A stretch of 64,000 bases of DNA from Spiroplasma endosymbiont of Aspidapion aeneum (lineage in GTDB: Bacteria > Bacillota_I > Bacilli_A > Mycoplasmatales > Mycoplasmataceae). The notes below the pieces were generated by a model that had not been told where the DNA came from, did no database searches, and saw nothing but the letters and a program-made list of their open reading frames with translations. The DNA lies in assembly GCF_964031045.1 (NCBI RefSeq), contig NZ_OZ034994.1, positions 930,001-994,000 on the forward strand, written 5' to 3'. Both the position numbers and the translations under genes were made by a program. Within the stretch, counting starts at the first letter, position 1. Each line of letters begins with the position of its first letter. Positions 36,375-47,857 of this stretch are shown piece after piece.

Positions 36375-36800
36375 TTATTTACTAATTTTAACTAAAAAAG
36401 TTTCCAAAATCAAAATTGCAGCTAAATTATCTTTTGCTTTTTTTTGCTTCTTTCTAGATACATTAGCTTCAACCAATATAGATCTTGCCATTTTTGTTGT
36501 TAATCGTTCATCTATTCATTCAATTTTATCTTCAGTTCATATTTTATTGTCAATTAACAGGGATACAAAGTCCTCTACCATTTGAGCCCGATGACCAATA
36601 GAATTATCCATATTTTTTGGATAACCAATAACTATTTTTTGTGGGTTTTCTTCTTTAATAATTGCTTCAACAAGTTCGCACGCTTGGTAAAAATTGTTTT
36701 CTTCAAATCTTATTGTTTTTAATGTACTTGGATAAAAACCATCTGATTTTGCTATTCCAATAGTTTTGCTGCCGACATCAAAAGCTAAATATTTTGCCAT
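36375..36800 (-). CDS. ruvX: RuvX/YqgF-type Holliday junction resolvase-like protein (16S rRNA 5' processing)
   Basis: A 141-aa RNase H-fold protein. Active-site segments are present: [20 protein letters not shown] (first Asp; cut at 20), [14 protein letters not shown] (family VVGLPxxMdG), and WIDERLTT (family DERLTT). Two of its Trp codons are TGA. In bacteria this family processes the 5' end of 16S rRNA; a resolvase role is also proposed. Its ATG overlaps the last 16 bp of the PAP2 gene, indicating translational coupling. Confidence 0.9.
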
Positions 36801-37654
36801 TCTTTCTTTCCTTTGTGTTCATAAACCAAATATGTTATTCAGTAAGTTGTTAGTGACATTATTATTGAAAATAATGTATCTGTTACTCAGTGTGCCATTA
36901 TTAATACTCTTCCAATTGCAACAAGTAATGCAAATATAAATACAGCAACAAAAGTAATAGTTTTAGCTTTTTTTGTCTTTAAAAGGAAGCAAAACCCAAA
37001 TAAAAGACAAGAAGATTGCACATGTCCTGAATTGAAACTTTCACCTCTAATACTTGATGTATTTATCTCAAATAAAGCAATGTAATAATTGTGATTATAA
37101 TTTAATTGGTACAATTGAATTGGTCTTACTCTACCAAATATGTGCTTATCTAAAAAAGTAATTAATGTTGTTGCTGTTGCATAAATAACAAATGCTCATA
37201 TTCCCTTATTATCTAAAATTGATGAAAAATTGTATTTTTTATTTCAAATTCAGTAATATACAGTAATAAACAGTATATATGCAAATATTGTAAATATCGA
37301 AATTATAAAATCATTTATATTTTTAGAATCTATTTTTTCATAAAAGTAAATATAAGCTACAATTCCGATTGAACAAAAAAAGTAAATGATCAAAAACAAA
37401 ATTTTTTGTTTAAATATAAATATTGATGTGTTTCTAAACGTATAACTCAATAATATAAAGATAGAAAAATGAACAACAACAGTTACAATCGCTGCAATAA
37501 AAATTTTCACAAATATTGTAAAAAAATTTTTAACAGGATAATAAATTAATTCTGTAATTTTAAAATCAAACAAGCTGATAACAAATAAAATTACAAGACT
37601 TATAATAAATATTGCTCCAAAAAATCACTGGCGGTATTTATACAAAATTTCCAT
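36785..37654 (-). CDS. PAP2-superfamily membrane phosphatase
   Basis: A 289-aa protein with about six membrane helices. The three-part PAP2 acid phosphatase motif is in the second half: LDKHIFGRVRP (KxxxxxxRP), FNSGHVQSS (xSGH) and GRVLIMAHWVTD (Rxxxxx HxxxD). This suggests dephosphorylation of a membrane lipid phosphate such as phosphatidic acid or phosphatidylglycerophosphate on the membrane face. Trp residues are mainly TGA. ATG 37652-37654 was chosen because it gives an N-terminal helix start (MEILYKYRQWFFGAIFI). It overlaps ruvX by 16 bp. Confidence 0.82.
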
Positions 37655-37801
37655 ATATACCTTGTTATTATATATTAATGATTAAAAGTAATGGAAAAAG
37701 AAGTTCATTTTTTTAATATATTTATATTATCAATATGCTTGATATAAAGATAATTAGTGAAGTTTATTATTAATTTTTACAAAATATTTAATATAAAAAA
37801 A

Positions 37802-37828
37802 TCATTTCACAGAGGAAATGACTTAAAT
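37802..37828 (-). terminator. Terminator of eno
   Basis: A 7-bp stem (TCATTTC 37802-37808 with GAAATGA 37815-37821) and, on the minus strand, a run of T after it (the plus strand has A at 37795-37801). It stands 40 bp after the eno stop codon. Confidence 0.7.
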
Positions 37829-37862
37829 TAAAAAATAATATTACTTTTTTATATATTAATTA

Positions 37863-39233
<1,371 letters not shown>

Positions 39234-39243
39234 TTACTCTCTT

Positions 39244-39249
39244 ATTATA
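39244..39249 (-). promoter_or_regulatory. -10 box of eno
   Basis: TATAAT on the minus strand (context GTATATAATAAG), 22 bp before the eno start codon, with TTTACC-like sequence at an acceptable -35 distance. Confidence 0.5.
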
Positions 39250-39330
39250 TACAAAAAATTGTTGGTAAAAAATATTAATTAGATTTTACTCCTTGAAATA
39301 TTTTATTTATTTAATTTTTAAACACAAAAT

Positions 39331-41151
39331 TTAAAAATCATTACGGTGTTGTTTTCTTTCATTTACTGTTAGATATTTTTTTCTAAGTCTTAAATCAGAT
39401 GGTGTTACCTCTACCAACTCATCTACTTCAATAAATTCTAAACTTTCTTCAAGTGTAAATTTACGAGGTGGTGTTAATTTTATTGCATCATCATTACCAC
39501 TTGAACGAACATTGCTTAATTTTTTTCCGGTTGTTGGATTAACATTTAAGTCATCTTCTTTTGAATGAGAACCAATTATCATTCCTTCATATACTTCCAC
39601 CCCCGGATCAATAAACAATTCACCACGATCTTCAAGGTTATTTAATGCATATGGAGAAGATACACCGTTTGCCATTGAAATAAGAGCTCCATTTTTTCTT
39701 TTTGGAATAGCACCTTTATACTGTTCATAACCATTTAATGATTTTACAAGAACACCATTACCACGTGTTACATTTATAAATTCTGTTTTGAATCCGATAA
39801 GCCCTCTACTTGGGACATTATATATTATTTTGTCACGGGTTCCATTTGAATCCATTTCTAATAAAATACCTTTTCTTAGGTTCAAAGAATTAATTACAGA
39901 ACCTTGGTATTCTGTTGGAATATCAACAAGAACTTTTTCCATAGGCTCTAATGTATTTCCTTTTTCATCCTTATGAAAAATAACCTCCGGTCTTGATACT
40001 CCAAGTTCAAAACCCTCTCTTCTCATTGTCTCAATTAGCACTGACAAGTGTAATTCTCCTCGTCCCAATACTTTAAATCCATCAACAGATGAATCAGATA
40101 GCACCTCCACTCTTAGACCAACGTTTACCTCAAGTTCTTTTTGTAGTCTTTCATTAATATTTCTTGTTGTTAATAATTTACCAACTCTCCCAGCAAAAGG
40201 TGACGTATTAACTAAGAAATTCATACTCATTGTTGGTTCCTCAATTGTAATTGGGGGCATCGGTATTATATTATCTTGATAACAAATTGTATCCCCTATG
40301 GTCAGACCATCAACTCCAGATATAATAACAATGTCACCAGCTACAGCTTCTTCAACAGATACCCTCTTTAAACCTTGATAAACAAATAAATCATTTATTT
40401 TCCCTTTACCTTTTGAGCCATCATTTTTTGCAATTCCAACTTGTTGTTGTTTTTTTATTTTACCATTAAAAACACGACCTATGCCCAGTCTTCCAATAAA
40501 GTTATCATAAGCTAAAGATGATATCTGAAATTGTAGGGGGTTATCTGCATTCTCATTAGGATATGCCCCAACCTGATGGATAATTGTTTCAAATAGCGGA
40601 TCAAGATTTTTACCCTTTTGGTCCATTGAATCTACAACAATTCCTTCTTTTGCTATTCCGTATAAAGTTGTAAATTCTAATTGATCATCAGTTGCATCCA
40701 ACTCTAGAAATAACTCCATAACTTCATCAACAACTTCTTCTACTCTCTGATCTTTTTTATCTATTTTATTTATAAGTAAAATTGGTTTTAGACCCAATTC
40801 TAAAGCTTTAGATAACACAAATCTAGTCTGTGGCATTGGACCTTCTGATGAATCCACTAAAAGAATTACTGTATCAACTGTTTTCATAATTCTCTCAACT
40901 TCTGATGAAAAATCTGCATGTCCTGGTGTGTCAACTATATTAATTTTATATTCACCATATTCAACAGCACAATTTTTTGAATAAATTGTTATACCGCGCT
41001 CACGCTCCTGATCATTTGAATCCATAACCTGTTCAACAATATTTTCATTTTCTCTAAAAACTCCGCACTGATTTAAGAAGGCGTCAACTAATGTTGATTT
41101 TCCCGCATCGACGTGAGCAATTACTGCTATATTAATTATTTTTCTTTTCAT
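39331..41151 (-). CDS. typA: Translational GTPase TypA/BipA
   Basis: A 606-aa ribosome-binding GTPase of the EF-G family, active in ribosome assembly and stress. G motifs: [11 protein letters not shown] (G1; family AHVDHGKTT), RGITI (G2), DTPGHADF (G3), LLINKIDKK (G4). The EF-G-like domain III/V and the TypA-specific C-terminal domain follow ([28 protein letters not shown]). GGAGAAG lies right before ATG 41149-41151; a TTG four codons earlier overlaps the ribosome site and is unlikely. Followed by eno on the same strand after 110 bp. Confidence 0.96.
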   Translation of the reverse strand: MKRKIINIAVIAHVDAGKSTLVDAFLNQCGVFRENENIVEQVMDSNDQERERGITIYSKNCAVEYGEYKINIVDTPGHADFSSEVERIMKTVDTVILLVDSSEGPMPQTRFVLSKALELGLKPILLINKIDKKDQRVEEVVDEVMELFLELDATDDQLEFTTLYGIAKEGIVVDSMDQKGKNLDPLFETIIHQVGAYPNENADNPLQFQISSLAYDNFIGRLGIGRVFNGKIKKQQQVGIAKNDGSKGKGKINDLFVYQGLKRVSVEEAVAGDIVIISGVDGLTIGDTICYQDNIIPMPPITIEEPTMSMNFLVNTSPFAGRVGKLLTTRNINERLQKELEVNVGLRVEVLSDSSVDGFKVLGRGELHLSVLIETMRREGFELGVSRPEVIFHKDEKGNTLEPMEKVLVDIPTEYQGSVINSLNLRKGILLEMDSNGTRDKIIYNVPSRGLIGFKTEFINVTRGNGVLVKSLNGYEQYKGAIPKRKNGALISMANGVSSPYALNNLEDRGELFIDPGVEVYEGMIIGSHSKEDDLNVNPTTGKKLSNVRSSGNDDAIKLTPPRKFTLEESLEFIEVDELVEVTPSDLRLRKKYLTVNERKQHRNDF

Positions 41152-41246
41152 ATTCTTCTCCAATTTGCCTTCTAAGATAATACCTTTTTTTGAGACAAAA
41201 AACCATAGATTTTGTCCATTTGTGATAAGAAAGAGGCTAAAATTAA

Positions 41247-43004
41247 TTATTTATTTATATATTTAATAATTTTCTCAGATAATTTTTGGTTTTTGACTAT
41301 CTCATTTAATTTATCAATATTTACATTCTTTAAGGAGTCATTATTAGGATATGATTCTCTTAGTTTCTGAATTGTCTTTTTCCCAATTCCTTTGATATTT
41401 TCGAGTGGGTCACTCTTTATGCTATTTATTTGTCGTTTTCGATAATGCGATATCGAAAAATTATGAACTTTATCTTGAAACATTGCAAGTTTTTTATACA
41501 ACTGTGAATCTTTTTTTAATGTTATATTTTTTAATACAGGGTGATAAATATGGTCTGTTTTATGTTTATCATCTTTTACAAGTCCTATTACATCAATTTC
41601 TAAATTAAGTTCTTTTAGGACTTTTAAAGCCCCATTAACTTGACCCACGCCCCCATCAACTATTATAAGGTCAGGGATTGCATTTTTTATAAATCGAAGA
41701 TCCTGATACCTTCTTTTAACAATGTAAACCATACGGCTAATATCATCCCTTTCTGGGATATCAATATTATATCTTCTAAAATCGCTAAAACTTGGTTGGC
41801 CATTCTTAAATACAACAATACCCCCCGTAACAAAATTATCACCAATATTTGCAATATCAAAAACTTCTATATGATAGGGAATTTTTTTTAATTGAGCAAT
41901 ACTTTTAAGTTCTTCAAGGACATCTTTTCCACTAGTATACATCTCCTGTTGATATCGATGATTAATTCCCTCAATAGCATTTTCTCTACCGAGGTTCATT
42001 ATTTGCTGTAATTCTTTTGTATCTGTATGGCCAACTTCTATTCCTGCTATTTTATTATCAGATATATTTAAATCATTATCAACGAATAAAAGATCAGGCT
42101 TCTTATTTCTTTTATAAAGTTGTCCTAGGTAATTAAAAATCACATCTTTATTAGATTCTAAATTAAGTTCTGTAACAAATGATTCCTTATAAATTAAGAC
42201 TCCAAATTGATAGAAAAGGACAATAATTGATATGTATTTATCATCACTATAACAAGTAACAAAATCATAATTTTTTTCAATATCTAGTATTTGAACACTT
42301 TGTTTAGTTGTTATTCCGGGGAGTGAATTGATTATAGATTTATAATAATTAGCTTCCTCAAAATTCAAATTATTGGCAGCAATTTGCATTTTTTTTGTTA
42401 ATTGAATTTTAAAATCATCATTATTACCCTTGAAAAAATTATCTGCTTTATTAATATTGTATGTATAAAAACCTTCATCAACTTCTTTAAAACAAGCTCC
42501 AGAACAAAGACCTAATTGATAATACGTACATGGATTTTTTTGGTTTTTTAACTTACAACGCTTTAGTGGATAAACCCTTTCTAAAAGATAAAATATTTCT
42601 CTTGCTTTTGATCCATCTGGAAATGGACCGTATGATCTATAGTATAACTTATTATAATTTCTTATATATCTATAATAAAAATCTCCATCCTTTTTTTCAA
42701 TAACAACATATGGATATTTTTTGTCATCTGCTAGCAAAATATTATATCTTGGTTTATATTTTTTAATTAAATTTTCTTCAAGTAGTAATGCTTCATTTTC
42801 ATTAGCAACAACAATGTAATCTATCTTTTCAATTTCTCTAACTAATTTAGTGGTTTTATAATTATGTACACCTTTAAAATAACTAGAAACTCTTTTAAAG
42901 ATATTTTTAGCTTTACCAACATATATAATTTGGTTATCTTTATTATAATAAAGATAACAACCTGTTGCATTTGGAATTGTCATTAAAACATCATTTTGTA
43001 TCAA
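41247..43004 (-). CDS. uvrC: Excinuclease ABC subunit C
   Basis: A 585-aa DNA-repair nuclease that cuts on both sides of a lesion within the UvrABC pathway. The N-terminal GIY-YIG domain is clear (ATGCYLYYN then IIYVGKAKNIFKRVSSYF), then the UvrB-binding region, the central Cys-rich part (CTYYQLGLCSGACF), the RNase H-like C-terminal nuclease (FDIANIGDNFVTGGIVVF; IVDGGVGQVNGAL) and a HhH tail (GIGKKTIQKL). The first in-frame start is a TTG at 43002-43004 immediately after a stop; the ATG at 42983 is an alternative. A hairpin separates it from phoU. Confidence 0.94.
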   Translation of the reverse strand: MIQNDVLMTIPNATGCYLYYNKDNQIIYVGKAKNIFKRVSSYFKGVHNYKTTKLVREIEKIDYIVVANENEALLLEENLIKKYKPRYNILLADDKKYPYVVIEKKDGDFYYRYIRNYNKLYYRSYGPFPDGSKAREIFYLLERVYPLKRCKLKNQKNPCTYYQLGLCSGACFKEVDEGFYTYNINKADNFFKGNNDDFKIQLTKKMQIAANNLNFEEANYYKSIINSLPGITTKQSVQILDIEKNYDFVTCYSDDKYISIIVLFYQFGVLIYKESFVTELNLESNKDVIFNYLGQLYKRNKKPDLLFVDNDLNISDNKIAGIEVGHTDTKELQQIMNLGRENAIEGINHRYQQEMYTSGKDVLEELKSIAQLKKIPYHIEVFDIANIGDNFVTGGIVVFKNGQPSFSDFRRYNIDIPERDDISRMVYIVKRRYQDLRFIKNAIPDLIIVDGGVGQVNGALKVLKELNLEIDVIGLVKDDKHKTDHIYHPVLKNITLKKDSQLYKKLAMFQDKVHNFSISHYRKRQINSIKSDPLENIKGIGKKTIQKLRESYPNNDSLKNVNIDKLNEIVKNQKLSEKIIKYINK

Positions 43005-43025
43005 TTATCCACCATCACAATCTGT

Positions 43026-43069
43026 AAAATATTATTATTTATTATCGATTTAGTAAATAATAATATTTT
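43026..43069 (-). terminator. Long A/T hairpin between phoU and uvrC
   Basis: A perfect 16-bp stem (43026-43041 with 43054-43069) with a 12-nt loop, 11 bp after the phoU stop. No T run follows beyond the stem, so it may be a weak terminator or a processing site. Confidence 0.5.
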
Positions 43070-43079
43070 ATTATTAACA

Positions 43080-43778
43080 CTATTTCTCCTCTTTGTATAT
43101 ATCCAATTCTTCAAAGGAACCTGTTCTAATAAATTGAAGTGTTTCTTCGATTTGTAACAGACTTTCTGCCGCCTTTTCTAAATCCTTCAGTTGGCGAATT
43201 ATTAAAAGAAATCCTGCACTATCAACAGTATTTACTTTATTTTTTGAGAGTGAAATACCATTCATGATTTCACGAATTTCATACTTCATACTTTTTTCCA
43301 TAATTAATACTTTTTTATGTTGATCTTCTACAAAGTTTTCAATTAAATTACCAGTTAAATTTAAAATAGTATTTGCTATTTCAAACATTTTAACAACATA
43401 TTGAAAATACTCATAATCTTTTTCAAAATTTGGTAAATAATTTTCAGTAGATGCTATTTTTAAATTTTTACAAATTCTTTTAGCAACATGTGCTGTTTTT
43501 TTAATTTCACGCGAAATTATAATCCCACCAACTGCAAGACGCAAATCACTTGCAACCATTTTTTGCTTAACAATTTTTCACAAAGCCATTTTTGTAAAAT
43601 TGTTTTGTTTATCATTAATTTTTTTATCATTCGCAAGTATTTCATCTATACCATCAAACTTGGCAGATTTAACTATGCCAAAAGTTTGTGCATATTGATT
43701 TTTTGTATCCTCTACAAGATCAACTAAAAAATTTCTTATTTGTTTTACATCCTTATCTAAAATTTTATTAAATGACAT
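43080..43778 (-). CDS. phoU: Phosphate-specific transport accessory protein PhoU
   Basis: A 232-aa all-helical protein that restrains the Pst transporter and phosphate signalling. It shows two PhoU repeats with the metal-binding E/DxxxD-like segments (ASDLRLAVGGIIISREIKK; LLIIRQLKDLEKAAESLL). The length fits the family. It follows pstB by 16 bp and ends the phosphate gene run. A TGA Trp lies in TKMALWKIVKQKM. Confidence 0.88.
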
Positions 43779-43794
43779 TTAAATCACTTCCTTT

Positions 43795-44631
43795 CTACCC
43801 AAATCTACCTGAGATATAATCCTCAGTTCTTTGATCAAATGGGTTTGTAAATATTTTTTTTGTTTTCCCAAATTCTATAAGTTCACCTTGTAAAAAAAAT
43901 GCAGAATAGTTACTTATTCTTGTTGCTTGTGCCATTGAATGTGTAACTATAATTATAGTATAATCTTTTTTCAACTTTATTAAAAGGTCTTCTATCTTTA
44001 ATGTGGCAATTGGGTCTAGTGCTGATGTGGGCTCATCCATCAATAGAATTTTTGGTCGCATAGCAATTGCTCTTGCTATACACAACCTTTGTTGTTGACC
44101 ACCTGATAAACCCGATGCTGATTGGTTTAAAATATCTTTTACATCATCTCATAGAGCAGCTTCCTTCAATGATTGTTCCACAATTTGATTAAGTGCTGCT
44201 TTATTCTTGATTCTTAAAGACTTTGGTCCAAATGCAATATTTTCATATATCGACATTGGAAAAGGGTTTGGTTTTTGAAAGACCATGCCTACCTCTGTTC
44301 TTAGTCTAGTAACATCATATCCAGGCTCATATATATCTTTTTCATTTATACATATTTCACCACTCATTTTTACATCATCAACTAAATCATTCATTCTGTT
44401 AATTGACCTTAAAAATGTAGATTTTCCACAACCGGATGGCCCTATAAATGAAACAATTGAATTTTCTTTTATTTTTATGTTTATATTTTTAAGCGCATGC
44501 TTTTTTCCGTGGTTATAATAAAAATTAAAATCCTTTGCTGTAATTAAATATTTATTCTTGTTTTTTTCAATATTATCAGTTTTATCAACCTTTATAACAC
44601 CATCTTTTGGTAAATTATTTAAAGCCACCAT
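43795..44631 (-). CDS. pstB: Phosphate ABC transporter ATP-binding protein
   Basis: A 278-aa ATPase that energises phosphate import. Order: Walker [22 protein letters not shown]-loop [17 protein letters not shown] (the PstB-specific form), signature [16 protein letters not shown], Walker [15 protein letters not shown]-loop VTHSMAQA, and the C-terminal [18 protein letters not shown] tail of PstB proteins. It starts 3 bp after the pstCA stop, so translation is coupled. The first ~30 residues are a variable polar extension. Confidence 0.96.
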
Positions 44632-44634
44632 AAT

Positions 44635-46740
44635 TTATCTCCTCCTTTTCGCTTTTTTATAGATATCTTTTATTTTTTTATTTCTTTCTTTTATTTTTTT
44701 TGTAGTTGATTTAATGTTCTCAATTTTAAGAGATTTACTTTTATTAATTATAGCTTTATAGCTATTTAAGATAAATGACCCAGAAGCTTTGCCAATCATT
44801 TTAAAAGAATGTTTTTTTTGAAATCTCAAAATTTTCAATTTTAAACTTATTTTTTTATTTGCAACATATTCAACATCTCTAGATAAATAATCCCCAAAAA
44901 AATTAATAAATAACATTAACATCACCAAAACTAAAGATGTTTGATACGCATCACCTTTAGCAGAGTTTGAAGAGGACTCTGTTGATAGTGTGTAAATCAT
45001 TGTCGTCATTGTTGAACCGGGAGATAAAAACCCATTAATTGGTGCTCGAGCAACAGTTCCTAATGTAAGGTAAACTGGGGCGGCCTCTCCTATTATTCTA
45101 GAAATACAAAGTACTAAGCCAGTTAATAACCCCTTCATTGCGCATGGAACTACTATTCTAATAATAACAGATATCTTTCTTAGACCCATTCCATATGCTG
45201 CTATTTTATTGCTCTTGGAAACAGACTCTAATGAATTTTCAAAATTAATAATAAGCATTGGTAGAACAACAAAACACATTGTTAATGATCCTGTTAGTAT
45301 AGACATTCCCATAGAAAAAATATTAATGAACATCGTTAATCCAAAAATACCAAAAACAATACTCGGTGTAGATGCTAGAACATTAATTGAAAATCTTATT
45401 GCCTGAACAAATTTTGACTTTTGTGGGGCATACTCTGAAAGATATATTGCAACTACCAACGCAATAGGAACAGAGATGAAAATGGTTAAAAAAACTAATA
45501 AAATTGTTACAGAAAAAGCTGAAGCAATTCCAGATTTTTGTCCATTTATTTGTGTAAAGTTTTTCCATTGCCAACCCATAATGCCCTTATAGAACACACT
45601 TACCAAAATTAAAGAAATAAAGAAAATAATTTCAATGATTGATATTCATAATAAAAATTTAATAAATAAACTCTCTATTTTTTTATAAAAACCACGTTCA
45701 CTATTATAATTTACAATTTCTTTTAGTTGAGTTTTGCTAAAAACATAAACATATTTGGTGTCGCTATTTAATGAACTTTTTGCTCGTAGCTTCTTGTTTC
45801 TTTTTGCTCTTTTTTCACTTCTATCAGCACTAATAAAAAGAATTATTAAATTAATAATTATCACTAAAACAAACAAAAATAAACCAATGGCATAAAGTGC
45901 CTTTTCATGTTCCGGACCACTATTTTCTAACATCTCAAGCCCTATGGTTCCGGCCAGTGTTCTAATCGATGAAAAGATAAAATTAGAAAATCCACTATTA
46001 GTTACAACACCATTTGTCGAATTTCCAGCTATTAATATAACCGCCATTGTCTCTCCAACAATTCTTGCAATTCCCATAACTATAGCAGAAATGATTCCAG
46101 GCAAAGCTGATTTAAAAACAATTCTTACAGATGTTCTTTCTTTAGTGACTCCAAGCGCTAAAGAACCTCATCGATATCCATCTGGCACCGCCTCTATAGC
46201 ATTTACAGATAATGTAATCATTGTTGGCAAGGCCATAAACGCTAGTGTAATGGCAGCTGTTGTTAAATTTCCACTAGATTTAGCACCCATTCTTATTGTA
46301 AAGGAACCAATCTGATCAAATGCAAAAAGACCAAAAACTACAGATGGTATGCCGGCGAGCAATTGAATAATTATCATAAATGTTCTCTTGAGTCTTTTAG
46401 ATAAATATTCAGATATAAAAATTGAAGAAAATATCGTTATTGGAACACTTATTAAAAGAGCATACAGCAATAATACAACAGTTGAAATAATTATTTTACC
46501 GATACCAAAAGTTGAATATGATTTATTTCCCGGATTTCAATCATCAATTAAAAAGTGAAAAAAACTTACTTTTTTAAATAAACCACTGGCTTTATATACT
46601 ATAAAACCAAAAAGTATCATTAAAATAATCAATATTATTGATGTTATAAAAGTTATAAAATTTTTAGAAAACGTATCAAGCCTTGCATGATTTGGTTTTG
46701 GGATATTATGATATGCTTTAAAGGAATCTTTTTTTTTCAT
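44635..46740 (-). CDS. pstCA: Fused phosphate permease PstC-PstA
   Basis: A single open frame (701 aa when TGA is Trp) encodes both permease subunits. Residues ~1-310 match PstC (IQLLAGIPSVVFGLFAF, SALPGIISAIVMGIARIVGE). A ~60-residue basic linker follows (RSEKRAKRNKKLRAKSSLNS). Residues ~370-600 match PstA (INVLASTPSIVFGIFGLTMF; AMKGLLTGLVLCISRIIGEA), and the last ~80 residues are a Lys-rich cytoplasmic tail (KKIKERNKKIKDIYKKAKRRR is the end; shown in part: KKIKDIYKKAKRRR). I checked the junctions codon by codon: no stop interrupts the frame. The fusion is known from other mollicutes. Confidence 0.9.
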
Positions 46741-46759
46741 TTTTATCTTTCTTTAAATA

Positions 46760-47848
46760 TTAATCTCATATTTGTATATTACATATCGGAACAATTCCGG
46801 CTTCATCATATACTTTTTTTGCGTTGGGCGAAAAGGGTATAGAGTCAAAATTTATAAATCAAGAAATAAAAATTAATAATTCATTAATGGATTTTGAATT
46901 TGGTCCAAATAATATTGTAAAATCTCTCGTGAACTCGTAGTGTACACCTTTTTTTCCAGCAATTGCATCTTCATTTGTAAAGTCTATATCTATTGCCAAT
47001 CCTTTCATATTGTCAATTTTATATATATGTTGACGATCTCCAAGTTGATCATTTCCAAGTACAACATCATTTATGGCGGCGGCGTGTAAACCAGATTTCT
47101 TTGTTATCTTATTATTAAAAGAGTATGATATATATCCAATAGAACCATAATTTGCAGAAACACCCTGAACCATTAAATTATTAGAATTTGCTACATTTGC
47201 TTTTTGCAAATTATTTGCCTTTGTTAATTCGGAAAATGCATCACGTGTTCCACTTCCCGATTCTCTTGTATAAGTAATAAAACTTGTAGACGTATCTGGG
47301 ACATTAATACTTTTAAGTTCATGTTTTTGTTGTATTTTATGAGCAAGAACTTCTCAGGACATGTCTCCTTTATAAATTTTTGATAATCAATCCGTATCTG
47401 AATCGGATTTAGTATAAAAGCTTAAATAGTTATCTAATTGGCTATCTCACCATTTGGGGGCTTTATATATTATTAAAAGTGCGTCTTTACCAAAAGAAAT
47501 GGAAATAGACTCATTAGGTTTTGGATTTTTAACTAGGTCACTGACATTACTTGTTCTTTTAATAGATTTTGGAGTTCTACCCCCAAAATCTTCAGATGTT
47601 AATTCCTTAGAAACAAATCCGGCAGAAATTGATTTATTTTCATACCCATTTATACCCGCTTGGCTACCCAAAGATGAATAAATGACTTCGCCTTTAGAAT
47701 AGTTATTTGTAATAGCCTGCATTAATTCATTACAACTAGTGCTGCCCCCTATCATTATATATGAACTTTTCACTGTAAATGATCATATTCATAGGGCGAT
47801 AAATAATATTAACATAAAAATTGACGAATAACCTAAAGATTTTTTCAT
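46760..47848 (-). CDS. pstS: Phosphate-binding protein of the Pst transporter (membrane-anchored)
   Basis: A 362-aa periplasmic-binding-protein-like product from ATG 47846-47848, 10 bp after smc. One N-terminal hydrophobic helix (SSIFMLILFIALWIWSF) has no lipobox Cys, so it is an uncleaved anchor rather than a lipoprotein. After it come IMIGGSTSCNELM (like the GSSTV phosphate loop), SQAGINGYENKSISAGFVSK, TSFITYTRESGSGTRDAF (the R..SGT loop) and GSIGYISYSF, all in PstS order. It binds phosphate outside the cell for PstCA. Divergent from proteobacterial PstS but supported by context. Confidence 0.85.
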
Positions 47849-47857
47849 AATTTTTCT

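Noticed and set aside
44635-46740. pstA and pstC as two genes
   Set aside because: The bases between the apparent pieces (45607-45645, 46105-46167, 46471-46536) were read codon by codon and contain no stop; there is also no start site for a separate pstA.
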